Source: Streptomyces albireticuli | GTDB lineage: Bacteria > Actinomycetota > Actinomycetes > Streptomycetales > Streptomycetaceae | Direction: 5' to 3' | NCBI RefSeq assembly: GCF_002192455.1 | Contig: NZ_CP021744.1 | Location: 4,246,001 to 4,310,000 of the forward strand | DNA: 64,000 bases | Shown: one piece after another, positions 49,509-60,531 of the stretch | Position numbering within the stretch: the first letter of the stretch is position 1 | Layout of the letters: every line of letters begins with the position of its first letter | Program-made: the position numbers and the translations under genes | The notes under the pieces: model-generated | Databases searched by the model: none | What the model was told of the DNA's origin: nothing | Seen by the model: only the letters and a program-made list of their open reading frames with translations

Positions 49509-50830
49509 TGAGCACATCCCATGCGAGCCCCCGCGACACCACCGAGGGCACCGTCTACACCGTCACCGGCGGCGACTGGGACGAGATCGCGTCCGCGGCC
49601 CGGCGGGCCGACGACGAGCGGATCGTCGTCAACATGGGCCCGCAGCACCCCTCCACGCACGGCGTGCTCCGGCTCATCCTGGAGATCGACGGCGAGACCG
49701 TCACCGAGGCCCGCTGCGGCATCGGCTATCTCCACACCGGCATCGAGAAGAACCTCGAATACCGCAACTGGACGCAGGGCACCACCTTCGTCACGCGGAT
49801 GGACTACCTCACCTCGTTCTACAACGAGACGGCGTACTGCCTGGGCGTGGAGAAACTGCTCGGCATCGAGGAGCAGATCCCCGACCGGGCCACGGTCGTC
49901 CGCGTGATGCTGATGGAGCTGAACCGTCTCTCCTCCCATCTGGTCTGCATCGCCACCGGCGGGATGGAGCTCGGCGCCACCACGATCATGATCTACGGCT
50001 TCCGGGACCGCGAGATGATCCTGGACCTCTACGAGCTGATCACCGGCCTGCGGATGAACCACGCGTACATCCGGCCCGGCGGGCTCGCCCAGGACCTGCC
50101 GCCGGGCGCGGTGGACGCGGTGCGCGAGTTCGTGAAGAAGATGCGCCGCAACCTCCCCGAGTACGACAAGCTCGCCACCGGCAACCCGATCTTCAAGGGC
50201 CGGATGCAGGACGTCGGGTACCTCGACCTCGCCGGCTGCCTCTCGCTCGGCGCCACCGGGCCCGTCCTGCGCGCCGCCGGCCTCCCGCACGACCTGCGCA
50301 AGGCCCAGCCCTACTGCGGCTACGACACCTACGAGTTCGACGTCCCGACCGCCGACAGCTGCGACGCCTACGGGCGGTTCCTCATCCGCCTGGAGGAGAT
50401 GCGGCAGTCCCTGCGGATCGTCGAGCAGTGCCTGGACCGGCTGGCACCCGGGCCGGTCATGGTGGCCGACAAGAAGATCGCCTGGCCCGCGCAGCTGGCC
50501 CTGGGGCCGGACGGGCTCGGCAATTCCCTCGACCACATCAAGAAGATCATGGGCACCTCCATGGAGGCCCTGATCCACCACTTCAAGCTGGTGACGGAGG
50601 GCTTCCGGGTGCCGCCCGGCCAGGCCTACGCGGCGGTGGAGTCGCCCAAGGGCGAGCTGGGCGTGCACGTCGTCAGCGACGGCGGCACCCGCCCGTACCG
50701 GGTCCACTTCCGCGACCCGTCCTTCACCAACCTCCAGGCCATGGCGGCGATGTGCGAGGGCGGCCAGGTCGCCGACGTCATCGTGGCGGTGGCGTCCATC
50801 GACCCCGTGATGGGAGGCGTCGACCGGTGA
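49508..50830 (+). CDS. nuoD: NADH-quinone oxidoreductase subunit D
   Basis: A 440-residue subunit that forms most of the quinone-binding pocket, derived from a [NiFe]-hydrogenase large subunit. NMGPQHPSTHGVLRL contains the conserved His at the quinone site, followed by GYLHTGIEKNLEYRNW and RMDYLTSFYNE. The C-terminus ends with the typical ASIDPVMGGVDR. Translation is coupled to both neighbours by overlaps. Confidence 0.97.
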   Translation: MSTSHASPRDTTEGTVYTVTGGDWDEIASAARRADDERIVVNMGPQHPSTHGVLRLILEIDGETVTEARCGIGYLHTGIEKNLEYRNWTQGTTFVTRMDYLTSFYNETAYCLGVEKLLGIEEQIPDRATVVRVMLMELNRLSSHLVCIATGGMELGATTIMIYGFRDREMILDLYELITGLRMNHAYIRPGGLAQDLPPGAVDAVREFVKKMRRNLPEYDKLATGNPIFKGRMQDVGYLDLAGCLSLGATGPVLRAAGLPHDLRKAQPYCGYDTYEFDVPTADSCDAYGRFLIRLEEMRQSLRIVEQCLDRLAPGPVMVADKKIAWPAQLALGPDGLGNSLDHIKKIMGTSMEALIHHFKLVTEGFRVPPGQAYAAVESPKGELGVHVVSDGGTRPYRVHFRDPSFTNLQAMAAMCEGGQVADVIVAVASIDPVMGGVDR

Positions 50831-51668
50831 GTGACGTCCAGCTGGGAATGCCCCGGCTTCCCGCGCCCGACTATCCGGCCGACGTACGGGCCCGGCTCGA
50901 CGGGGACGCGAAGGAGGTGATCGGCCGCTACCCCGACAGCCGCAGCGCGCTGCTGCCGCTGCTCCACCTGGTCCAGGCGGAGGAGGGGTACGTCACCCGG
51001 ACCGGCATCCGCTACTGCGCCGAGATCCTGGAGCTGACCGTCGCGGAGGTCACGGCGGTCGCCACCTTCTACACCATGTACCGGCGCGAGGCGGGCGGCG
51101 ACTACCACGTCGGCGTCTGCACCAACACGCTGTGCGCGGTGATGGGCGGCGACGCCATCTTCGACGGCCTCAAGCGCCACCTCGGCGTCGGCAACGGCGG
51201 CACCACCCCCGACGGCAAGATCACCCTTGAGCACGTCGAGTGCAACGCCGCCTGCGACTTCGCGCCCGTCGTGATGGTCAACTGGGAGTTCTTCGACAAC
51301 CAGACCGTCGAGAGCGCCACCGCGCTCGTCGACGACCTGCGCGCCGGCCGCCCGGCCTCGCCCACCCGCGGGGCGCCCCTGTGCACGTACCGGGAGACGG
51401 CCCGCATCCTGGCGGGCTTCCCCGACGAGCGGCCCGGTGCCGTCGAGGCGAGCGGCGGGGCCGGACCCGCGTCCCTGGCGGGGCTGCGGCTGGCCAAGGG
51501 GGAGAGCGGCCCGGCCCGGGTGGGCCCGCCGCGCGGCGCCCCGCCGGGCGGGAGCCCGGACGCGGGCGGAACGTCCGGAGAGCACCTCAGCTCGCACGAC
51601 GCGCCCCAGCAGACGTCAGCCTCGGACCCGGAGCACCCCGCCGGGCCGGTCGGCGAGGAGGGGGAGGG

Positions 51669-51672
<4 letters not shown>
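50827..51672 (+). CDS. nuoE: NADH-quinone oxidoreductase subunit E
   Basis: A 281-residue 24-kDa-type subunit carrying [2Fe-2S] cluster N1a. The ligands are in GVCTNTLC and HVECNAACDFAPVVMVN. The conserved part ends near residue 175; the remaining 100 residues are Gly/Pro/Ser-rich and likely disordered. N1a may tune superoxide formation at the flavin. It overlaps nuoD and nuoF by 4 nt each. Confidence 0.96.
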
Positions 51673-53059
<1,387 letters not shown>

Positions 53060-53063
<4 letters not shown>

Positions 53064-55564
53064 CAGTCACCACGTCTGCCCCCTCCGGAGGGGGCGAGGT
53101 GGTTCCGCCGGAGGACCTCGTCTCCGTCACCATCGACGGCATCGCGCTCTCCGTCCCCAAGGGGACGCTGGTCATCCGCGCCGCCGAGCTCCTCGGCATC
53201 GAGATCCCGCGGTTCTGCGACCACCCGCTGCTCGACCCGGCCGGCGCCTGCCGGCAGTGCATCGTCGAGGTCGAGGGCCAGCGCAAGCCGATGGCCTCCT
53301 GCACCATCACCTGCACCGACGGGATGGTGGTCCGCACCCAGCTCACCTCGCCCGTCGCCGAGAAGGCGCAGCGCGGCGTGATGGAACTGCTGCTCATCAA
53401 CCACCCGCTCGACTGCCCCGTGTGCGACAAGGGCGGCGAGTGCCCGCTCCAGAACCAGGCGATGTCCGCCGGGCAGGCCGACACCCGCTTCGAGGGCCGC
53501 AAGCGCACCTTCGAGAAGCCGGTGCCGATCTCCACCCAGGTGCTGCTGGACCGCGAGCGGTGCGTGCTCTGCGCGCGCTGCACCCGCTTCTCGCAGCAGA
53601 TCGCGGGCGACCCGATGATCGAGCTCCTGGAGCGCGGCGCGCTCCAGCAGGTCGGCACCGGCCAGGACGTGCCCTTCGAGTCGTACTTCTCGGGCAACAC
53701 CATCCAGATCTGCCCGGTCGGGGCGCTCACCTCGGCGGCGTACCGCTTCCGCTCCCGCCCCTTCGACCTGGTCTCCTCGCCGTCGGTCTGCGAGCACTGC
53801 GCGGGCGGCTGCGCCACGCGCACGGACCACCGGCGCGGCAAGGTGCTGCGCCGCCTCGCCGCCGACGACCCCGAGGTCAACGAGGAGTGGGTGTGCGACA
53901 AGGGGCGCTTCGCGTTCCGCTACGCCCAGCGGCCGGACCGGTTCACCACCCCGCTCGTACGGAGCGCGGAGGGCGTCCTGGAGCCCGCGAGCTGGCCCGA
54001 GGCGCTGGCGGCCGCGGCCGAGGGGCTGGCCGCCGCGCGCGGCCGGGCCGGGGTGCTGACGGGCGGCCGGCTCACCGTCGAGGACGCCTACGCCTACGCC
54101 AAGTTCGCGCGGGTGGCCCTGGCCACCCATGACGTGGACTTCCGCGCCCGCGTGCACAGCGGCGAGGAGGCCGACTTCCTCGCGGCCCACGTCGCCGGGC
54201 GCGGCCGGGACCTGGACGGCCAGGGGGTGACGTACGCGGCGCTGGAGAAGGCGCCGGCGGTGCTGCTCGTCGGCTTCGAGGCGGAGGAGGAGGCGCCCGG
54301 CGTCTTCCTGCGGCTCCGTAAGGCGCACCGCAAGCACGGTCAGCGCGTCTTCGGGCTGGCCACGCACACCACGCGCGGCCTGACGAAGGCGGGCGGCACG
54401 CTGCTGCCCGCCGCGCCGGGCACCGAGACGCCCTGGCTGCGGGCGCTGGCCGACGGCACCGGGCTGGACCCGGCCGGGCAGGCGGCGGCCGAGGCGCTGC
54501 GCGGCGAGGGCGCGGTGATCGTCGTCGGCGAGCGGCTGGCCGGTGTGCCGGGCGCGCTGACCGCGGCGCTCGCCGCCTCCGCGACGACCGGCGCCGCCCT
54601 GGTGTGGATCCCGCGCCGGGCCGGGGAGCGAGGCGCGCTGGAGGCGGGCGCGCTGCCCGGGCTGCTGCCCGGCGGGCGGCCCGCGACCGACCCGCGCGCG
54701 CGGGAGGAGACGGCGGCCGCCTGGGGCGTCGCCGAGCTCCCGCGCGGCACGGGCCGGGACACCGGGCAGATCGTCGAGGCCGCGGCCAGCGGCGAGCTGG
54801 GCGCCCTGCTGGTGGGCGGCGTGGAGGTCGCCGACCTGCCGGACCCGGCACGCGCGCGTGCCGCGCTGGACGCCATCGGCTTCCTCGTCAGCCTGGAGCA
54901 GCGGCCCGGCGAGGTGACGGACCGGGCGGACGTGGTGCTGCCGGTCGCCGCCGTGGCCGAGAAGGCGGGCACGTTCCTGAACTGGGAGGGCCGGGCGCGG
55001 CCCTTCGAGGCGGCCGTCCGGCCCGAGCACCTGACCCGGACCTCCCTGCCGCCCGACGCCCGGGTGCTGAACATGCTGGCCGACGCCATGGACGTGACGC
55101 TGGCGCTGCCGGACACCGGTGCCGTACGGGCGGAGCTGGCCCGGCTCGGGCCGTGGCGCGGCGCCCACGCGGCGGCCCCCGCCGAGCCGGCCCGGCCGGC
55201 GCCGCGGCCGGGCGCCGGCGAGGCCGTGCTGGCGGGCCACCGGATGCTCCTCGACCGGGGCCTGCTCCAGGAGGGCGACGACGCCCTGGCCGGCACCCGG
55301 CACCCGGCGCTCGCCCGGCTGTCGGCCGCCACGGCCGCGGAGGCCGGGCTGCGCGACGGCGAGCCGCTGGCGGTGACCGGCCCGGCGGGCATGGTCCGGC
55401 TGCCGCTGCGGATCACCGCCATGCCGGACCGGGTGGTGTGGCTCCCGCTGAACTCCGTGGGCGCGGGCGTCGCCTGTGACACGGGGGCCCGCCCGGGTGA
55501 GCTCGTACGGATCGGCCGGGCGGCCGGCGAGGACACCGGAACCGAGACACCGGAGGCGCGGTAG
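53060..55564 (+). CDS. nuoG: NADH-quinone oxidoreductase subunit G
   Basis: An 834-residue iron-sulfur subunit. N-terminal ferredoxin domain with N1b ligands (RFCDHPLLDPAGACRQC and the Cys in MASCT). N5 lies in NHPLDCPVCDKGGECPLQ with its His ligand, and N4 in CVLCARCTRF plus ICPVGAL. A further CEHCAGGC...WVCDKGRF set fits the extra cluster N7 seen in E. coli and Thermus but not in mitochondria. The molybdopterin-oxidoreductase-like domain that follows is Ala/Gly-rich. Overlaps: 4 nt with nuoF, 1 nt with nuoH. Confidence 0.97.
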
Positions 55565-56931
55565 TGAACGCTTACCAACTGGCCGCCGAGGACCTGTCGA
55601 TGTTCGGCCGCGACCCGTGGTGGCTGGTCCTCGTCAAGGCCGTCTTCTGCTTCGCGTTCGTCATGGTGACCGTGCTCTTCTCGATCGTCTGGGAGCGCAA
55701 GGTCGTCGCGTGGATGCAGCTGCGCATCGGCCCCAACCGGCACGGTCCCTGGGGGATGCTCCAGTCCCTGGCCGACGGCATCAAGCTGATGCTGAAGGAG
55801 GACCTGATCGTCAAGCGGGCGGACAAGGCGGTCTACCTCCTCGCCCCCGTCGTCGCGGCGATCCCGGCCTTCATGGCGATCGCCGTGATCCCCTTCGGCC
55901 CGGCGGGCAACGAGATCTCCGTCTTCGGGCACCGCACGACGATGCAGCTGACCGACCTGCCGATCGGCGTGCTGTACATCCTCGCCACCGCGTCGGTCGG
56001 CATCTACGGCATCGTGCTGGCGGGCTGGTCCTCCGGGTCGACGTACCCGCTCCTCGGCGGCCTGCGCTCGTGCGCCCAGATGATCTCGTACGAGATCGCG
56101 ATGGGCGTCTCCTTCGCGGCCGTCTTCCTCTACTCCGGTTCGATGTCGACCTCGGCGATCGTGGAGGCGCAGCACGACCGCTGGTACGTCCTGCTGCTGC
56201 CGGTCTCCTTCCTCATCTACATCGTGGCGATGGTGGGCGAGACCAACCGGGCGCCGTTCGACCTGCCGGAGTCCGAGGGCGACCTGGTCGGCGGCTTCAA
56301 CACCGAGTACTCGTCCATCAAGTTCGCGATGTTCATGCTGGCCGAGTACGTCAACATGATCACGGTCTCGGCCGTGGCGGTGACGCTGTTCCTCGGCGGC
56401 TGGCGGGCCCCGTACCCGGTCTCGGCCTTCTGGGAGGGTGCCAACCACGGCTGGTGGCCGCTCCTCTGGTTCGTGATCAAGCTCCAGCTGCTGCTGTTCT
56501 TCTTCATCTGGCTGCGCGGCACGCTGCCGCGGCTGCGCTACGACCAGTTCATGAAGCTGGGGTGGAAGGTCCTCATCCCGATCTCCATGGTGTGGCTGAT
56601 GCTGGTCGCGGCCGTACGGGCGCTGCGGAACGAGAACTACGACTTCCAGCGGATCGTGCTCTACGTCGGCGGCGCCGTGGTGGCGGTCCTGCTGTTGTCG
56701 TTCGTGGCCGACGTCTTCCGCGGCCGGGGCGAGGAGCCGGAAGCGCCCGCGGAGGAGCGGGAGTTCGACCCCATGGCGGGCGGCTACCCCGTGCCGCCGC
56801 TGCCCGGCCAGACGCTGCCGCCGGTGCCGCGGCGCCGGTCGCGCCACGACCGCGAGCTCATTGTCAGTGGTGGCGTCGATACTGTCAGTGACGGTCCCCG
56901 AGACGGAAAGGAGGGGGCTGACGGTGCCTGA
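55564..56931 (+). CDS. nuoH: NADH-quinone oxidoreductase subunit H
   Basis: A 455-residue membrane subunit at the junction of the two arms that helps form the quinone channel. Eight helices are expected. Signature parts are WERKVVAWMQLRIGPNRHGPWGMLQSLADGIKLMLKED and VGETNRAPFDLPESEGDLVGGFNTEYSSIKFAMF, with the conserved Glu and Asp of the E-channel. The last 75 residues are a hydrophilic Pro/Arg-rich tail. Its end overlaps the nuoI start by 8 nt. Confidence 0.97.
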   Translation: MNAYQLAAEDLSMFGRDPWWLVLVKAVFCFAFVMVTVLFSIVWERKVVAWMQLRIGPNRHGPWGMLQSLADGIKLMLKEDLIVKRADKAVYLLAPVVAAIPAFMAIAVIPFGPAGNEISVFGHRTTMQLTDLPIGVLYILATASVGIYGIVLAGWSSGSTYPLLGGLRSCAQMISYEIAMGVSFAAVFLYSGSMSTSAIVEAQHDRWYVLLLPVSFLIYIVAMVGETNRAPFDLPESEGDLVGGFNTEYSSIKFAMFMLAEYVNMITVSAVAVTLFLGGWRAPYPVSAFWEGANHGWWPLLWFVIKLQLLLFFFIWLRGTLPRLRYDQFMKLGWKVLIPISMVWLMLVAAVRALRNENYDFQRIVLYVGGAVVAVLLLSFVADVFRGRGEEPEAPAEEREFDPMAGGYPVPPLPGQTLPPVPRRRSRHDRELIVSGGVDTVSDGPRDGKEGADGA

Positions 56932-57508
56932 CTTCCAGAACCCCGTGGCCGGCTTCGGCGTGACCTTCAAGGCCATGTTCAAGAAGCGGCTGACCGAGCA
57001 GTACCCGGAGGAGAAAAAGCACACGGCGCCGCGCTTCCACGGCCGCCATCAGCTCAACCGCCACCCGGACGGCCTGGAGAAGTGCATCGGCTGCGAGCTG
57101 TGCGCGTGGGCCTGCCCGGCGGACGCGATCTATGTGGAGGGCGCGGACAACACCGAGGAGGAGCGCTACTCCCCGGGCGAGCGGTACGGCCGCGTCTATC
57201 AGATCAACTACCTCCGCTGCATCCTGTGCGGGCTGTGCGTGGAGGCGTGCCCGACCCGCGCGCTCACGATGACCAATGAGTACGAACTGGCCGACACCAG
57301 CCGCGAATCGCTCATCTACACCAAGGAGGAGCTGCTCGCGGGCCTGGAGGAGGGCATGGTCGACTCCCCGCACGCGATCTTCCCGGGCATGACCGAGAAG
57401 GACTACTACCGGGGCCTGGTCTCGGAGGCGGCGCCGGGCACGGTCCGGCAGCCGGCCGTCTCCCAGGGCGAGACGCCGGCGCCCACGGCGGAAGGGGCGG
57501 GAGCGTGA
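56924..57508 (+). CDS. nuoI: NADH-quinone oxidoreductase subunit I
   Basis: A 194-residue ferredoxin-like subunit with clusters N6a and N6b, bound by CIGCELCAWACP and CILCGLCVEACP. It relays electrons from NuoG to NuoB. GTG at 56924 with AGGAGG about 10 nt upstream was preferred; the frame is open further upstream inside nuoH. The C-terminal 35 residues are variable. Confidence 0.96.
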   Translation: MPDFQNPVAGFGVTFKAMFKKRLTEQYPEEKKHTAPRFHGRHQLNRHPDGLEKCIGCELCAWACPADAIYVEGADNTEEERYSPGERYGRVYQINYLRCILCGLCVEACPTRALTMTNEYELADTSRESLIYTKEELLAGLEEGMVDSPHAIFPGMTEKDYYRGLVSEAAPGTVRQPAVSQGETPAPTAEGAGA

Positions 57509-58326
57509 ACACCGCCGCCACGGCCACCTCCACGGGCGAGGCGGTCCAGTTCTGGATCCTCGGGATCGTCGCCGTGGCCGGGGCGCTGGCCACGGTCCTG
57601 ATGAAGAAGTCCGTGCACAGCGCCCTCTCGCTGGCCGGCACCATGATCGTCCTGGCCGTGTTCTACTTGGCCAACGGGGCGTACTTCCTCGGGATCGTCC
57701 AGGTCGTCGTCTACACCGGCGCGATCATGATGCTCTTCCTCTTCGTGGTCATGCTCGTCGGCGTCACCGCGGCCGACTCCCTCAAGGAGACGATCAAGGG
57801 GCAGCGCTGGCTGGCCGCGCTCTGCGCGCTGGGCTTCGGCATCCTGCTGATCGCGGGCATCGGCAACGCCTCGCTGAAGGAGTTCACCGGCCTCGGCACG
57901 GCCAACTCCGGCGGGAACGTGGAGGGTCTCGCGGCCCTGATCTTCACCAAGTACGTCTTCGCCTTCGAGATCACCGGCGCCCTGCTGATCACCGCGGCCG
58001 TCGGGGCGATGGTGCTCACCCACCGCGAGCGCACCGAGCGCGCGGCCTCCCAGCGCGAGCTCGCCGAGCGCCGGGTCCGCGCGGGCAAGCAGGTCCCCCC
58101 GCTGCCCGCCCCCGGTGTCTACGCCCGGCACAACGCCGTGGACGTCCCCGGCCTGCTGCCGGACGGCACCCCGTCCGAGCTCACCGTCAATCCGACCCTG
58201 CGCGCCCGCGGCCAGATCCGCGACGTCTCGGGCACCGCGCTCCGGGAGCTGGCCGCGCTGGAGCAGCGCGCGCAGGAGTGGCGCGAGCTCGGCCGCAGCG
58301 AGGACGCGAAGGGAGCCGGCAAGTGA
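57505..58326 (+). CDS. nuoJ: NADH-quinone oxidoreductase subunit J
   Basis: A 273-residue membrane subunit with five helices in the first 170 residues; GIVQVVVYTGAIMMLFLFVVMLV contains the pi-bulge helix important for coupling. The last 100 residues form a hydrophilic Arg/Glu/Pro-rich tail, longer than in E. coli. Starts within the nuoI stop (GTGA). Confidence 0.96.
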   Translation: MNTAATATSTGEAVQFWILGIVAVAGALATVLMKKSVHSALSLAGTMIVLAVFYLANGAYFLGIVQVVVYTGAIMMLFLFVVMLVGVTAADSLKETIKGQRWLAALCALGFGILLIAGIGNASLKEFTGLGTANSGGNVEGLAALIFTKYVFAFEITGALLITAAVGAMVLTHRERTERAASQRELAERRVRAGKQVPPLPAPGVYARHNAVDVPGLLPDGTPSELTVNPTLRARGQIRDVSGTALRELAALEQRAQEWRELGRSEDAKGAGK

Positions 58327-58622
58327 ACCCGGTCAACTACCTCTATCTGGCGGCCCTGCTGTTCACCATCGGCGCCGCCGGTGTGCTCATCCGGCGGAAC
58401 GCGATCGTCGTCTTCATGTGCGTCGAGCTGATGCTGAACGCCTGCAATCTGGCGTTCGTCACCTTCTCCCGGCTGCACGGCAATCTGGACGGCCAGATCA
58501 TCGCGTTCTTCACGATGGTGGTGGCCGCCGCCGAGGTCGTCATCGGCCTGGCGATCATCGTGACGATCTTCCGTTCCCGCCACTCGGCGTCGGTCGACGA
58601 CGCGAACCTGCTGAAGCTGTAA
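58323..58622 (+). CDS. nuoK: NADH-quinone oxidoreductase subunit K
   Basis: A 99-residue, three-helix subunit similar to MrpC. The conserved Glu lies in FMCVELMLNACNLAFV and a second acidic residue in VAAAEVVIGLAI; both take part in the proton path. Coupled to nuoJ by the GTGA overlap. Confidence 0.97.
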   Translation: MNPVNYLYLAALLFTIGAAGVLIRRNAIVVFMCVELMLNACNLAFVTFSRLHGNLDGQIIAFFTMVVAAAEVVIGLAIIVTIFRSRHSASVDDANLLKL

Positions 58623-58634
58623 GGGGACGGTGAC

Positions 58635-60530
58635 GTGGAGAACCTCATCGGATTGCTCGTCGCGGCACCGCTGCTCGGCGCCGCCGTGCTGCTGTGCGGC
58701 GGGCGGCGGCTGGACCGCTCCGGCCCCTGGGTGGGCACGCTGCTCGCCGCCGTGTCCTTCGCGCTCGGTGTCGCGCTCTTCGCCGACATGCTCGGCCGGA
58801 GCGGCGCGGAGCGGACGCTCGCGACCACGGTCTTCAGCTGGGTGCCGGTCGGTGGCTTCCAGGCCGACGTGAGCTTCCAGCTCGATCAGCTGTCCATGAC
58901 CTTCGTGCTGCTGATCACGGGCGTGGGCACGCTGATCCACCTCTACTCCGTCGGCTACATGGAGCACGACGAGCGGCGCCGCCGCTTCTTCGGCTATCTC
59001 AACCTGTTCCTCGCCGCCATGCTGCTGCTCGTCGTCGCCGGCAACTACCTCCTGCTGTACGTCGGCTGGGAGGGCGTCGGCCTCGCCTCGTACCTGCTGA
59101 TCGGCTTCTGGCAGCACAAGCCCGGCGCGGCGACGGCGGCGAAGAAGGCGTTCCTCGTCAACCGCGTCGGTGACGTGGGCCTGTCGATCGCGATCATGCT
59201 GATGTTCACCACGTTCGGCACCTTCGCCTTCGGGCCGGTGCTGGCGGGCGCGGGGCAGGCGGGGGAGGGGAAGCTGACGGCCATCGGGCTGATGCTGCTG
59301 CTCGCGGCCTGCGGCAAGTCGGCCCAGGTGCCGCTCCAGAGCTGGCTCGGTGACGCCATGGAGGGCCCGACCCCGGTCTCGGCCCTCATCCACGCGGCGA
59401 CGATGGTGACCGCCGGCGTCTATCTGATCACCCGCTCCGGCGCCCTCTTCGACGCGGCGCCCACGGCGCAGACCGCGGTCGTCACGGTCGGCGCGGTCAC
59501 GCTCCTCTTCGGTGCGATCGTCGGTTGTGCGAAGGACGACATCAAGAAGGCCCTCGCGGGCTCCACGATGTCCCAGATCGGCTACATGATCCTGGCGGCC
59601 GGGCTGGGCCCGGTCGGCTATGTCTTCGCGATCATGCACCTGGTCACCCACGGCTTCTTCAAGGCCGGGCTGTTCCTCGGCGCGGGCTCCGTGATGCACG
59701 GCATGAACGACGAGGTCGACATGCGGCGCTACGGCGGCCTGCGGAAGTACATGCCGGTCACCTTCGTCACCTTCGGCCTCGGCTACCTCGCCATCATCGG
59801 CTTCCCCGGCCTCTCCGGCTTCTTCTCCAAGGACAAGATCATCGAGGCCGCCTTCGCCAAGGGCGGCACGGAGGGCTGGATCCTCGGCGGCGCGGCCCTG
59901 CTGGGCGCGGGCATCACCGCCTTCTACATGACGCGCGTGATGATCATGACCTTCTTCGGCGAGAAGCGCTGGCAGCCCGACGCGGACGGGAACGCCCCGC
60001 ACCCGCACGAGTCGCCGAGGACGATGACGGTCCCGATGGTGATCCTGGCCTTCGGGTCGGTCTTCGCGGGCGGGCTGTTCAGCATCAACGACACGTTCCT
60101 GAAGTGGCTGGAGCCCGTCACCGGCCACGCCCACGGCCACCCGCCGGTCAGCGCCCTCACCGTCACCGCCGCCACCATGGTGGTGCTGGTCCTCGGCGTC
60201 GCGCTGGCCTGGGCGCAGTACGGCCGCAAGCCCGTCCCGGTCACCGCGCCGCGCGGCAGCCGGCTCACCCGGGCGGCCCGGCGCGACCTGCTCCAGGACG
60301 ACTTCAACCACATCGTGCTGGTCCGCGGCGGCGAGCACCTCACCCGCAGCCTGGTCTACGTCGACCACACCCTGGTCGACGGCGTCGTCAACGGCACCGC
60401 CGCCGCCGTCGGCGGCCTGTCGGGCCGGATGCGCAGGCTCCAGAACGGCTACGCGCGGTCGTACGCGGTCTCGATGTTCGGCGGTGCGGCAGTGCTCATC
60501 GCCGCGACCCTGCTGATGAGGGCGGTCTGA
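58635..60530 (+). CDS. nuoL: NADH-quinone oxidoreductase subunit L
   Basis: A 631-residue antiporter-like subunit at the distal end of the membrane arm with about 16 helices and the lateral helix. YVGWEGVGLASYLLIGFW has the conserved Glu, and PLQSWLGDAMEGPTPVSALIHAATMVTAGVYL the Lys/His region. SKDKIIEAAF is also typical. AAGGGGAC precedes the GTG, 12 nt after the nuoK stop. Confidence 0.97.
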   Translation: MENLIGLLVAAPLLGAAVLLCGGRRLDRSGPWVGTLLAAVSFALGVALFADMLGRSGAERTLATTVFSWVPVGGFQADVSFQLDQLSMTFVLLITGVGTLIHLYSVGYMEHDERRRRFFGYLNLFLAAMLLLVVAGNYLLLYVGWEGVGLASYLLIGFWQHKPGAATAAKKAFLVNRVGDVGLSIAIMLMFTTFGTFAFGPVLAGAGQAGEGKLTAIGLMLLLAACGKSAQVPLQSWLGDAMEGPTPVSALIHAATMVTAGVYLITRSGALFDAAPTAQTAVVTVGAVTLLFGAIVGCAKDDIKKALAGSTMSQIGYMILAAGLGPVGYVFAIMHLVTHGFFKAGLFLGAGSVMHGMNDEVDMRRYGGLRKYMPVTFVTFGLGYLAIIGFPGLSGFFSKDKIIEAAFAKGGTEGWILGGAALLGAGITAFYMTRVMIMTFFGEKRWQPDADGNAPHPHESPRTMTVPMVILAFGSVFAGGLFSINDTFLKWLEPVTGHAHGHPPVSALTVTAATMVVLVLGVALAWAQYGRKPVPVTAPRGSRLTRAARRDLLQDDFNHIVLVRGGEHLTRSLVYVDHTLVDGVVNGTAAAVGGLSGRMRRLQNGYARSYAVSMFGGAAVLIAATLLMRAV

Positions 60531-60531
60531 T

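Noticed and set aside
54340..57024. Very long antisense ORF across nuoG-nuoI (894 codons)
   Set aside because: It mirrors the nuo genes and has the Arg/His/Gly/Pro-rich composition typical of shadow frames in high-GC DNA. The sense strand encodes clear complex I subunits.
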